Program-made: the position numbers and the translations under genes | Notes under the pieces: generated by a model | What the model saw: the letters and a program-made list of their open reading frames with translations, nothing else | What the model was told of the DNA's origin: nothing | The model's database searches: none | Shown here: piece by piece, positions 1 to 6,229 of the stretch | Position numbering within the stretch: the first letter of the stretch is position 1 | How the letters are laid out: each line of letters begins with the position of its first letter | NCBI GenBank assembly: GCA_021784635.1 | Contig: JAJYHS010000074.1 | Coordinates: 1 to 6,229, forward strand | DNA length: 6,229 bases | Reading direction: 5' to 3' | Origin: a bacterium | GTDB lineage: Bacteria > Bdellovibrionota > Bdellovibrionia > Bdellovibrionales > UBA1609

Positions 1-840
1 TCGGTCCCGTCGTGACGCCGTAGGGCGCGTTCGAGGCGCGCGAACTGCTCCGGTCGAGGTACGGCGATGCGGACGGTGCCAGCGATGATCCGGAGGTCGC
101 ACAATAAATATTGGTGGGGGTTCAGGTGGCTGAACATAAATCGGAGGCTGTGGTTCATATATAGGCGGAGGTTGCGGTCCATAATATACCGGAGGTGGGG
201 GTGGTGGTTCGACAACAACGGGTGGTTGCGCCGGTGGCATAATTACCGGTGGCGGTTGAACAACCGGCGGTGGTTGCAATCCAAAAGTGGGAGGAACCGG
301 TACTGGGTTGTCGTTGAGGTTTTCTAACATCAGAGTGTCGACACTCGGGGCGCCGACCGCATTTACCGCCGCGGGATTATGGCTGTAAACGGAAACGACG
401 ATTGTCGCTCCCATATTAAATGGGACATTGTAAACTACACCGGACTGAGTCACTCTGAAAAGCGTCGTTTTCGCGCAAATCACCGGTTGAGCGGCGTCGC
501 AAACTCCCTGAGTACCGTCGCTTGCCTGCCAAACAAAATCAGTTGTCAAATCATGAGCGAGTTGACCGTTGGCGGTATTCACTAGATCGGCTCTTAGATT
601 TAAAATTTCACCTGGCCGTACGCCTATTGCGGTGGGGTGGTTGACGGCGTTTATACCGTTAATCAATACAACGCGGACAATTGTCCCTTGTACACCGGTT
701 ACAACTTGCTGATTACCAATTGCGCTTACGGGGCCAGAGCCGGCTCCCGATTCCGCGGCCCAAGCGCTTGGAATTCGCGCAAGGCCGCCGAGTTGCAAAC
801 CTCCGAAGGCCAACGCTACGGTGAGAAATCGCTTTATCAT
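1..840 (-). CDS. Exported proline-rich protein of unknown function, partial (C-terminus beyond left edge)
   Basis: I do not recognise this family. The minus strand is open from an ATG at 840 to the window edge (280 codons, no stop). The start is supported by AGGAGG seven bases upstream. Residues 1-28 look like a Sec signal peptide: basic MIKR, a hydrophobic core, then a likely signal peptidase I site after Ala28 (AWA|AE). Residues about 40-165 are rich in beta-forming and small residues (for example TDFVWQASDG and GATIVVSVYS), suggesting a beta-sandwich or Ig-like fold. They contain the only two cysteines, Cys114 and Cys122, which could form a disulfide outside the cytoplasm. Residues about 180-247 are proline-rich, with recurring QPPP, EPPP and PPIY units. 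From about 248 the chain becomes His/Arg-rich (DHRWHRPHRR) and remains basic to the edge. It is probably periplasmic or surface-located, perhaps spanning the periplasm or cell wall. It follows maeB on the same strand with a 139-base gap, so cotranscription is possible but not shown. Confidence 0.8.
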   Translation of the reverse strand, partial: MIKRFLTVALAFGGLQLGGLARIPSAWAAESGAGSGPVSAIGNQQVVTGVQGTIVRVVLINGINAVNHPTAIGVRPGEILNLRADLVNTANGQLAHDLTTDFVWQASDGTQGVCDAAQPVICAKTTLFRVTQSGVVYNVPFNMGATIVVSVYSHNPAAVNAVGAPSVDTLMLENLNDNPVPVPPTFGLQPPPVVQPPPVIMPPAQPPVVVEPPPPPPVYYGPQPPPIYEPQPPIYVQPPEPPPIFIVRPPDHRWHRPHRRTSTGAVRAPRTRPTASRRDR

Positions 841-847
841 GAGTCCC

Positions 848-853
848 CCTCCT
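848..853 (-). promoter_or_regulatory. Ribosome binding site of the exported proline-rich protein
   Basis: On the minus strand this reads AGGAGG and continues into GGG, seven bases before the ATG at 840. It is a near-perfect Shine-Dalgarno sequence and fixes the start codon. An ATG a little further upstream (minus strand, from 863) is in another frame and lies before this site, so it is not the start. Confidence 0.8.
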
Positions 854-856
854 ATT

Positions 857-881
857 ATTCATGAAGTTTCGTATTCATGAT
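857..881. repeat. Pair of near-palindromic TTCATGA sites, possible operator
   Basis: The octamer ATTCATGA occurs at 857-864 and again at 873-880, sixteen bases apart. The first lies in the perfect palindrome TTCATGAA (858-865). The second is TTCATGAT, with one mismatch. They sit just upstream of the ribosome binding site of the exported protein, where a repressor could act. No regulator with this site is recognised, and short AT-rich repeats can arise by chance. Confidence 0.25.
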
Positions 882-979
882 GTTTGAGCTCAGAAACGCT
901 CAGACAAAAGGAACGGTGCCAAATATCGTGGAGCGACGGCAATCAGAATTTACGGGATGTATACGAGCTGCTGCAAACG

Positions 980-3262
980 TCACATTTCTGTGTACGCTTG
1001 CGCTTCAAGCGACGTCATTACGATCGTGTTAAAGACGTCGTTCTCGGTGCATGTCCGTTGTAATACGTTAGCCGGTTTGCGAATGCCGAGTAAAAACGGA
1101 CCTAGTAATTCGCCGCCGCCCAGCTGCTGAACAAGCTTATAACCGATGTTGCTGGCATCGAGATTTGGAAACACCAGAATGTTCGCGCCGTTTTTGATTT
1201 CGCAAAACGGAAAAATTCGCTCCACAAGGGCGGGGTTAACGGCGGCATCGGCCTGCATCTCGCCATCGACAATGAGGTCGGGGTGGCGTTCTTTTACAAT
1301 TCGCGCGGCTTCGCGCATTTTTTTAGGCGATGCGAATTCGGCCGCGAAATTCGTAAAGCTGAGCATGGCAATTCGCGGTTCGATTTTAAAGTACTGCGCG
1401 ATTCGCGACACATAAATTGCTATCGTTGCCAGTTGTTCAGCCGTTGGGTCGATATTAACGGTGGTATCGGTAAAAAATAGAATTCGATCTTTGATAAGTA
1501 AAATATTGACGCCGGCCGCGACTTGTCCGCGACCTGTGCCGATCACCTGCAATATGGGGCGCACGCAATTTGAATAATTGTTGGTTGCGCCGCTCACAAG
1601 CCCGTGCGCGTCGCCGAGTTTTACGGCCATAGCCGAAAAATAATAGGGATCAGCCATCAATCGCTCAGCTTCAACGAGCAAAACTCCGCGGCGTTTGCGT
1701 TGATCATAAAGCGCTTGCACATAACGTGGATAATCTTTGTGTAACGACGGTTGCACAATGGGAACGTCCATTAAATCGTCAAGCTCAAGCTCTTTAATTT
1801 TCTCGCGGATGATATCGGGATAACCCAAAAGTACCGGTCGGATGATGCGTTCTTTTTGTACCGAGCTAATTGCCTTTAGAACCTTAGGCGAAAAGCCTTC
1901 AGGGAACATGATGATCGGCACATCGGAATTCGTCGACTGCGCCTTGGTGCGAATGCGATTAATTGCGGAACGAACGAATCCGCGCGAGGCACTGCCTAGC
2001 GCTTCGAGAGAATCGCGATAGGCTTCGAAATCTTCTATGGGTTTTTGCGCGACTCCTGAATCCATAGCCGCTTTTGCTACGGCAGGCGCAACGTTTACCA
2101 GCACTCGCGAATCAAATGGTTTCGGAATAATGTACTCAGGGCCGAAATGAAAATGTTTGTTTGCATACGCCGACGCCACACTGTCCGGAACATCTTGGCG
2201 CGCGAGTGCCGCGAGCGCATGAACGGCCGCCAATTTCATTTCTTCATTGATGGTTGTCGCTTGTGTGTCAAGGGCGCCGCGAAAAATCGACGGAAATCCC
2301 AATACGTTATTTACCTGATTTGGAAAATCGGACCGGCCGGTAGCCATGATCACGTCAGGGCGCGCTTTTTTGGCGTCGTCAGGCAAAATTTCGGGATCGG
2401 GGTTCGCCATTGCAAATACAATTGGCTTATTAGTCATGCCTTTGAGCATTTCGGGAGTTACGGCATTGGCAACACTGAGGCCTACGAAAACGTCCGCGTC
2501 TTCTAGCGCGTCTTTAAGTGTCCGCTTTTTGGTGTCGATCGCAAAGGGCTCCTTGAATTTGTTCATGCCCTGTGCGCGGCCTTGGTAAATCACGCCGTGA
2601 GAATCGCACATGAGGATATTTTTTTGCTGTACACCGAGGCGCATGAATATTTTTGCACATGATATCGCGGCAGCACCGGCGCCGTTAAAAACGACTTTAA
2701 CTTTACTCAATTTACGTTTGGTGAGTTCGCAAGCGTTGAGCAGTGCCGCTCCTGAAATAATCGCCGTCCCGTGTTGGTCGTCATGAAAAACGGGAATGTT
2801 CATCGATTTTTTTAATTCTTCTTCAATATAAAAACAGTCGGGTGACGCAAGATCTTCGAGATTGATGCCGCCAAATGTTGGTTCGAGCGCGCGCACCGCC
2901 GCAATGAATTCATCGGGGGTTTTGGTTTTCACTTCTATGTCAAAAACGTCGATGCCGGCGAATTGTTTGAACAGGACGCCTTTGCCCTCCATGACTGGTT
3001 TGGCAGCAAGTGGGCCAATGTTGCCCAGTCCGAGCACCGCTGTCCCGTTGGACACAACGGCAACTAAGTTACCTTTTGTCGTGTATTTGTAAACATCAGC
3101 AGGATTGCGGGCAATTTCGATGCACGGAGCCGCGACGCCGGGCGTGTACGCGAGTGACAGTGTGTATTCTGTGTCACACTTTTTGCTGGAGTGAACGTCG
3201 ACTTTACCGGGTTTGCCTTGCGCGTGATAATCGAGCGCCGCTTTGGCGATATTTTTATTCAT
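980..3262 (-). CDS. maeB: NAD(P)-dependent malic enzyme with C-terminal phosphotransacetylase-like domain (MaeB)
   Basis: Oxidatively decarboxylates L-malate to pyruvate and CO2 in the cytoplasm, producing NADPH or NADH. The 760 residues match the usual length of MaeB (about 760). The malic enzyme domain (about 1-430) shows the catalytic Tyr39 in SLAYTPGVAAP, the ISNGTAVLGLGNIG-type block at 70-83 and Lys94 in MEGKG. Metal ligands are at Glu136-Asp137 (NLEDL) and Asp161-Asp162 (FHDDQHGTA), the dinucleotide loop NGAGAAAI is at 193-200, and MANPDPEI is at 285-292. Residues about 445-760 form a phosphotransacetylase-like domain (PIIMFPEG near the start, a VFPNLDASNIGYKL block near 697-710). In studied MaeB proteins this domain is not a working phosphotransacetylase but binds acetyl-CoA as an allosteric inhibitor. 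The ATG at 3262 follows AAAGGAGT and places the N-terminus as expected for the family. The gene is divergent from the beta-oxidation genes. Coenzyme preference cannot be read from the sequence. Confidence 0.95.
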   Translation of the reverse strand: MNKNIAKAALDYHAQGKPGKVDVHSSKKCDTEYTLSLAYTPGVAAPCIEIARNPADVYKYTTKGNLVAVVSNGTAVLGLGNIGPLAAKPVMEGKGVLFKQFAGIDVFDIEVKTKTPDEFIAAVRALEPTFGGINLEDLASPDCFYIEEELKKSMNIPVFHDDQHGTAIISGAALLNACELTKRKLSKVKVVFNGAGAAAISCAKIFMRLGVQQKNILMCDSHGVIYQGRAQGMNKFKEPFAIDTKKRTLKDALEDADVFVGLSVANAVTPEMLKGMTNKPIVFAMANPDPEILPDDAKKARPDVIMATGRSDFPNQVNNVLGFPSIFRGALDTQATTINEEMKLAAVHALAALARQDVPDSVASAYANKHFHFGPEYIIPKPFDSRVLVNVAPAVAKAAMDSGVAQKPIEDFEAYRDSLEALGSASRGFVRSAINRIRTKAQSTNSDVPIIMFPEGFSPKVLKAISSVQKERIIRPVLLGYPDIIREKIKELELDDLMDVPIVQPSLHKDYPRYVQALYDQRKRRGVLLVEAERLMADPYYFSAMAVKLGDAHGLVSGATNNYSNCVRPILQVIGTGRGQVAAGVNILLIKDRILFFTDTTVNIDPTAEQLATIAIYVSRIAQYFKIEPRIAMLSFTNFAAEFASPKKMREAARIVKERHPDLIVDGEMQADAAVNPALVERIFPFCEIKNGANILVFPNLDASNIGYKLVQQLGGGELLGPFLLGIRKPANVLQRTCTENDVFNTIVMTSLEAQAYTEM

Positions 3263-3273
3263 AGGTGATGAAA

Positions 3274-3280
3274 CTCCTTT
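3274..3280 (-). promoter_or_regulatory. Ribosome binding site of maeB
   Basis: The minus strand reads AAAGGAG, with eleven bases between AGGAG and the ATG at 3262. The spacing is a little long but acceptable. No other start with a better site lies nearby. Confidence 0.6.
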
Positions 3281-3295
3281 AGGCTCGAAAGGCTC
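3281..3295. repeat. Short direct repeat AGGCTC-GAA-AGGCTC in the divergent intergenic region
   Basis: AGGCTC occurs at 3281-3286 and 3290-3295, nine bases apart. It falls between the candidate maeB -10 box and the maeB ribosome binding site, and just upstream of a possible -10 box (TATGAT, 3296-3301) for the thiolase operon. It could be a binding site for a regulator acting on both directions, but it is short and matches no operator I know. Confidence 0.25.
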
Positions 3296-3296
3296 T

Positions 3297-3326
3297 ATGA
3301 TACGGTTGAGTTCTTAGAGGGGTCAA
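3297..3326 (-). promoter_or_regulatory. Candidate sigma-70-type promoter of maeB
   Basis: On the minus strand a -35 box TTGACC (3321-3326) is followed after 18 bases by a -10 box TATCAT (3297-3302), five of six and four of six matches to the consensus. Transcription would start near 3290, leaving a leader of about 28 bases. The -35 box overlaps the ribosome binding site region of the divergent thiolase gene. On the plus strand the same bases contain TATGAT (3296-3301), a plausible -10 box for the thiolase operon, but I find no good -35 box for it. Confidence 0.5.
3316..3322 (+). promoter_or_regulatory. Ribosome binding site of the thiolase gene
   Basis: AGAGGGG lies six bases before the ATG at 3329, a good Shine-Dalgarno match and spacing. 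It supports this ATG as the start. Confidence 0.6.
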
Positions 3327-3328
3327 CA

Positions 3329-4687
3329 ATGAGTAGCGCAACCGTGAGTCACGACAGAGACGTGGTCATTATAGATGGCGTTCGCACGCCGTTTGCAAAA
3401 GCAGGTTCGGATTTAAAAGACGTTCACGCAGCCGATTTAGGTACGCGGGCACTGAGCGAACTTCTTGCCCGCACCAATGTCGATGTTAAGCAAATTGACG
3501 AAGTCATAATCGGGAATACCGGAAGTCCCGCTGACGCGGTGAATATTTCGCGGGTGATCGCCTTACGTTCAGGTGTTCCGCTTAAAACGTCCGCGTACAC
3601 TGTGCACCGAAACTGTGCGTCGGCGCTCGAATCAATTGCGAGCGGGTATGACAAAATTCGCAGTGGCACGCTCGACATGGTGGTATCGGGCGGGGCCGAA
3701 AGTATGTCGAAAATGCCGATTTTTGTTCCGCAAAAGATCCAGATTATTTTGAATAAATTATTTATGGCGCGAAAACCCTCGCAAGCCTTGCCGTTAATTG
3801 GTCGGCTATTTCAAGCCGATCTCAAACAAATTCGCGCGTTGTTAACGGCCAATCAGAAGGATCCCTATTTTCCTGAAATAGCGGTGGTACAAGGGCTCAC
3901 CGATCCTTTTGTGGGAATCAACATGGGGCAAACCGCCGAAATTCTAGCTAAAGAATTCGGTCTATCGCGCGAAATCCAAGATCAGTTTGCTTTACGTTCG
4001 CATCAGCGCGCGGTGGCCGCGACTAAAGAGGGACGGTTGAGAAACGAAATTACCCCGGTTTTTCTGCCGCCTGATTTTAAAAAAATAGTGTCAAACGATG
4101 TGGGGCCACGCGAGAATCAAACGCTTGAACAGTTGGCGAAGCTCAAGCCGTTTTTTGACCGTAAATACGGTTCGATTACGGTTGGCAATGCATGCCCCAT
4201 CACCGACGGTGCGGCCATGATGCTCATTATGAGTCGTGAAAAAGCGCGTGCACTCGGCTTTAAGCCACGAGCGAAAATTCGCTCCTATGCGTTTGCTGGC
4301 CTTGAACCCGAACGGATGGGGCTTGGCCCGGCCTATGCGACACCAATCGCCTTGAAGCGTGCCGGTGTAACTTTAAAAGATATCGATCTCATTGAACTCA
4401 ATGAAGCGTTTGCCGCTCAAGTGCTCGCATGCGAAAAAGCGATGGCAAGCAAACAATTTGCGCAAGAAAAATTGGGTTTAAGCGAGCCGGTTGGCGAAAT
4501 TGATCCTGAAAGGCTCAATGTCAACGGCGGTGCCATCGCGATCGGGCACCCTGTCGGGGCAACGGGTACGCGGCTTGTTCTCACGCTTTTGAACGAAATG
4601 GAACGTCAGCACAAAAATTTGGGACTCGCCACTTTGTGCATCGGCGGCGGTCAAGGCGGGGCAATGGTGATTGAACGAGAGTCATAA
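3329..4687 (+). CDS. fadI: 3-ketoacyl-CoA thiolase (acetyl-CoA C-acyltransferase), FadI type
   Basis: Catalyses the last step of fatty-acid beta-oxidation: 3-ketoacyl-CoA plus CoA gives acetyl-CoA and an acyl-CoA shortened by two carbons. The 452 residues are slightly longer than E. coli FadI (about 436). The N-terminus has VVIIDGVRTPF (12-22). The nucleophile is Cys96 in HRNCASALESI, GGAESMS is at 121-127, NEAF at 358-361, His407 in AIGHPVGATGTR, and the second catalytic cysteine is Cys437 in LCIGGGQGGAMV. Residues about 130-200 form a basic amphipathic insertion before MGQTAEILAKEFGLSRE. This is the loop that marks the FadI/mitochondrial trifunctional beta branch and is absent from the shorter FadA enzymes. 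The match continues through SHQRA (224-228), FDRKYGSITVGN (276-287) and RSYAFAGLEP. The stop lies 17 bases before the FadJ-like gene, so the two are almost certainly one operon and probably subunits of one complex. The gene symbol is by family resemblance. Confidence 0.92.
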   Translation: MSSATVSHDRDVVIIDGVRTPFAKAGSDLKDVHAADLGTRALSELLARTNVDVKQIDEVIIGNTGSPADAVNISRVIALRSGVPLKTSAYTVHRNCASALESIASGYDKIRSGTLDMVVSGGAESMSKMPIFVPQKIQIILNKLFMARKPSQALPLIGRLFQADLKQIRALLTANQKDPYFPEIAVVQGLTDPFVGINMGQTAEILAKEFGLSREIQDQFALRSHQRAVAATKEGRLRNEITPVFLPPDFKKIVSNDVGPRENQTLEQLAKLKPFFDRKYGSITVGNACPITDGAAMMLIMSREKARALGFKPRAKIRSYAFAGLEPERMGLGPAYATPIALKRAGVTLKDIDLIELNEAFAAQVLACEKAMASKQFAQEKLGLSEPVGEIDPERLNVNGGAIAIGHPVGATGTRLVLTLLNEMERQHKNLGLATLCIGGGQGGAMVIERES

Positions 4688-4691
4688 GGGC

Positions 4692-4697
4692 AGAGGG
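4692..4697 (+). promoter_or_regulatory. Ribosome binding site of the FadJ-like gene
   Basis: AGAGGG lies seven bases before the ATG at 4705, in the 17-base gap after the thiolase stop. No terminator fits in this gap, which supports cotranscription. Confidence 0.5.
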
Positions 4698-4704
4698 AAC
4701 AAGC

Positions 4705-6229
4705 ATGAGCATCCAAGAAAGCATTCGATTTTCGAAAAAAGATGATATTGGTTTGATTGAGCTCGATCTCATCGGCGAAAAGGTCAACAAACTTTCGTCA
4801 GCGGTCATGTTTCGCTTTCGCGAAGTCCTCGAAGAAGTGAAAAGCTCGGGAGTAAAAGTTTGCGTGATCATTTCACGCAAGCCAAAGATTTTTATCGCCG
4901 GAGCCGACATTGAAGAAATAACAAATCTCACCACTAAAGAAGATTTTCGCGGGGCCATCAGCCAAGCACATACAATTTTTAATTTCCTTGAAGATATGCC
5001 GGTCGTTACGATTGCGGCGATCAACGGCGCCTGTCTCGGCGGCGGATGCGAAATGGCTCTCGCGTGCGATTACCGAATTGCTTCCGACGATAAAAGCACG
5101 CGTATTGGCTTGCCTGAAATTCAACTTGGGATCATTCCGGGTTTTGGCGGATGCGTGCGTTTACCCCGTGTCGTGGGCCTGCAAGCGGCGCTCGATATAG
5201 TTTTGGCGGGCAAGTCTGTTGATTCGCGCAAAGCGCTGAAGATCGGTCTTATCGATGAATCGGTTCCAACTGCGATTCTTGAAGCGCGGGCAATGGCATT
5301 CGCACGTGATCTGATAAAAGGCGGCGGCAAAAGCGGGGGTAAGGGGTTGCGCAAGCGCGCCAAAAGATTTTCTCCCAAAGGTGCCGTGGCCAAATTTTTA
5401 GAATCTCCGGTCGGACGAATCGTCGTCTTTTCACAAGCCAAAAAAATGGTGCTTAAACAAACCAAAGGTTTTTACTCCGCTCCGCTTAAAGCGCTTGAAG
5501 TCATTCGACGCACTTACGGCTCGTCAAACCGCGAACGTGCGCTCGAGATCGAGATGCAAGGTTTTCTCGAAGTCGGCGTAACAGATGTCAGTAAAAATTT
5601 GATCAATCTCTTTTTCATGACCGAAATGGTTAAAAAGCAAACCGGCGTCAATGATCCTAATATCAAAGGGCATGAAGTTGAGCATTTGGCAGTTCTTGGC
5701 GCGGGAGTTATGGGCGGCGGGATTGGTTTTGTCGCGGCCGACAAAGGCATTATTGTGCGAATGCGCGACATTTCAAATGACGGTATTGCGCTGGGTTTAA
5801 GATCGGCGGATGCATTATGGCAAAAGGCACTTAAGAAAAGGAAGATCGACAATTATGAGTATAAGCGTCGATCATCGCATCTAACTGGGGGCACGGACTA
5901 CGCCGGTTTTCATCTTGCTGACGTGGTCGTCGAAGCTATTGTTGAAGACATGAATATCAAAAAGAAAGCCATTGCCGAAGTTGCGGCAATTTGCCGGCCA
6001 GATTGCATCATCGCCACAAACACCTCGTCGCTCAGCGTGACGGAAATGGCGAAAGCTCACCCGAATCCAAAAAACTTCTTGGGTATGCACTTTTTCAACC
6101 CCGTAAATATGATGCCGCTTGTAGAAGTGATTCGCGGGCCTGAAACAAGTGATAATGCTGTTGCCACCATTTTCGGTTTAGCGAAAAAAATGGGTAAAAC
6201 GCCGGTCGTGGTTAAAGACGGCCCGGGAT
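4705..6229 (+). CDS. fadJ: Multifunctional fatty-acid oxidation protein (enoyl-CoA hydratase / 3-hydroxyacyl-CoA dehydrogenase), FadJ-like, partial (C-terminus beyond right edge)
   Basis: Alpha subunit of the beta-oxidation complex. It hydrates 2-enoyl-CoA and then oxidises 3-hydroxyacyl-CoA with NAD+, supplying the thiolase encoded just upstream. The visible 508 codons are about 70% of a usual 700-730-residue protein and contain no stop or frameshift. The hydratase domain (about 1-190) has the oxyanion-hole segment FIAGADI (63-69), NGACLGGGCEMALACDYR with Glu116, and LPEIQLGIIPGFGG with Glu138. These glutamates correspond to the two catalytic glutamates of FadB. A Gly/Lys/Arg-rich linker (about 205-225) leads to GFYSAPLKALEVI, as in FadJ. 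The dehydrogenase domain begins at HLAVLGAGVMGGGIG (327-341, NAD-binding loop), with Asp355 after strand 2, Glu411 in VVVEAIVED, TNTSSLS (438-444) and catalytic His461 in GMHFFNPVNMMPLVEV. FadJ rather than FadB is inferred from the linker and the FadI-type partner. The C-terminal part of the dehydrogenase lies outside the window. Confidence 0.92.
   Translation, partial: MSIQESIRFSKKDDIGLIELDLIGEKVNKLSSAVMFRFREVLEEVKSSGVKVCVIISRKPKIFIAGADIEEITNLTTKEDFRGAISQAHTIFNFLEDMPVVTIAAINGACLGGGCEMALACDYRIASDDKSTRIGLPEIQLGIIPGFGGCVRLPRVVGLQAALDIVLAGKSVDSRKALKIGLIDESVPTAILEARAMAFARDLIKGGGKSGGKGLRKRAKRFSPKGAVAKFLESPVGRIVVFSQAKKMVLKQTKGFYSAPLKALEVIRRTYGSSNRERALEIEMQGFLEVGVTDVSKNLINLFFMTEMVKKQTGVNDPNIKGHEVEHLAVLGAGVMGGGIGFVAADKGIIVRMRDISNDGIALGLRSADALWQKALKKRKIDNYEYKRRSSHLTGGTDYAGFHLADVVVEAIVEDMNIKKKAIAEVAAICRPDCIIATNTSSLSVTEMAKAHPNPKNFLGMHFFNPVNMMPLVEVIRGPETSDNAVATIFGLAKKMGKTPVVVKDGPG

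Noticed and set aside
445..760. The C-terminal part of MaeB considered as an independent phosphate acetyltransferase gene
   Set aside because: These are residue positions of a single uninterrupted frame (about bases 983-1930). The fusion is the standard MaeB architecture and not a novel fusion.
67..864. Three plus-strand open frames (67-327, 379-585, 637-864), the first rich in Trp and Arg
   Set aside because: They are antisense to the exported-protein gene. The Trp/Arg-rich composition is simply the complement of proline codons, and none has a convincing ribosome binding site.
882..899. Inverted repeat around GAGCTC (TGAGC...GCTCA) in the spacer after maeB, considered as a terminator or operator
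   Set aside because: The stem is only five bases with an eight-base loop and no U-run, which is not above chance for a spacer of this length.
995..1011. Perfect 6-base stem CGCTTG/CAAGCG with a 5-base loop at the 3' end of maeB, considered as a terminator
   Set aside because: It lies inside the coding sequence, the stem is short and no U-run follows on the minus-strand RNA.
1146..3264. Several plus-strand open frames inside maeB (for example 2147-2506 and 3010-3264)
   Set aside because: maeB is conserved along its whole length on the other strand, and these frames show no recognisable protein features.
4581..5024. A 147-codon minus-strand frame crossing the thiolase-FadJ junction, and other minus-strand frames inside the FadJ gene
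   Set aside because: The region is fully explained by two conserved plus-strand genes. The antisense translations look like composition artefacts.

Overview
The window looks like a typical proteobacterial-type chromosome segment: dense genes, short spacers and purine-rich ribosome binding sites. Two of the genes belong to families well known from Gram-negative bacteria (a MaeB malic enzyme and FadI/FadJ fatty-acid oxidation proteins). No lineage-specific marker is present, so placement below that level is not possible from the sequence alone. I see no tRNA, rRNA, insertion sequence, CRISPR array or prophage gene.

Layout: (1) Bases 1-840, minus strand: the first 280 codons of an unrecognised exported protein. 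It has a signal peptide, a beta-rich domain, a long proline-rich stretch and a basic segment that runs off the left edge. (2) Bases 841-979: a spacer holding the ribosome binding site of that gene and two near-palindromic TTCATGA-type sites. (3) Bases 980-3262, minus strand: a complete 760-residue malic enzyme fused to a phosphotransacetylase-like domain (maeB). (4) Bases 3263-3328: a 66-base divergent intergenic region with a good candidate maeB promoter. (5) Bases 3329-4687, plus strand: a complete FadI-type 3-ketoacyl-CoA thiolase. (6) Bases 4705-6229, plus strand: the first 508 codons of a FadJ/FadB-type multifunctional beta-oxidation protein, cut by the right edge.

The two plus-strand genes form a beta-oxidation operon, with alpha and beta subunits of a trifunctional-like complex, that releases acetyl-CoA. 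The divergent malic enzyme makes pyruvate and NAD(P)H from malate. In characterised MaeB enzymes the C-terminal domain senses acetyl-CoA, so the product of one transcription unit may control the enzyme of the other. The rest of the window is ordinary central metabolism. The least explained part is the exported proline-rich protein at the left edge. I do not see convincing evidence for a new multi-gene system here.
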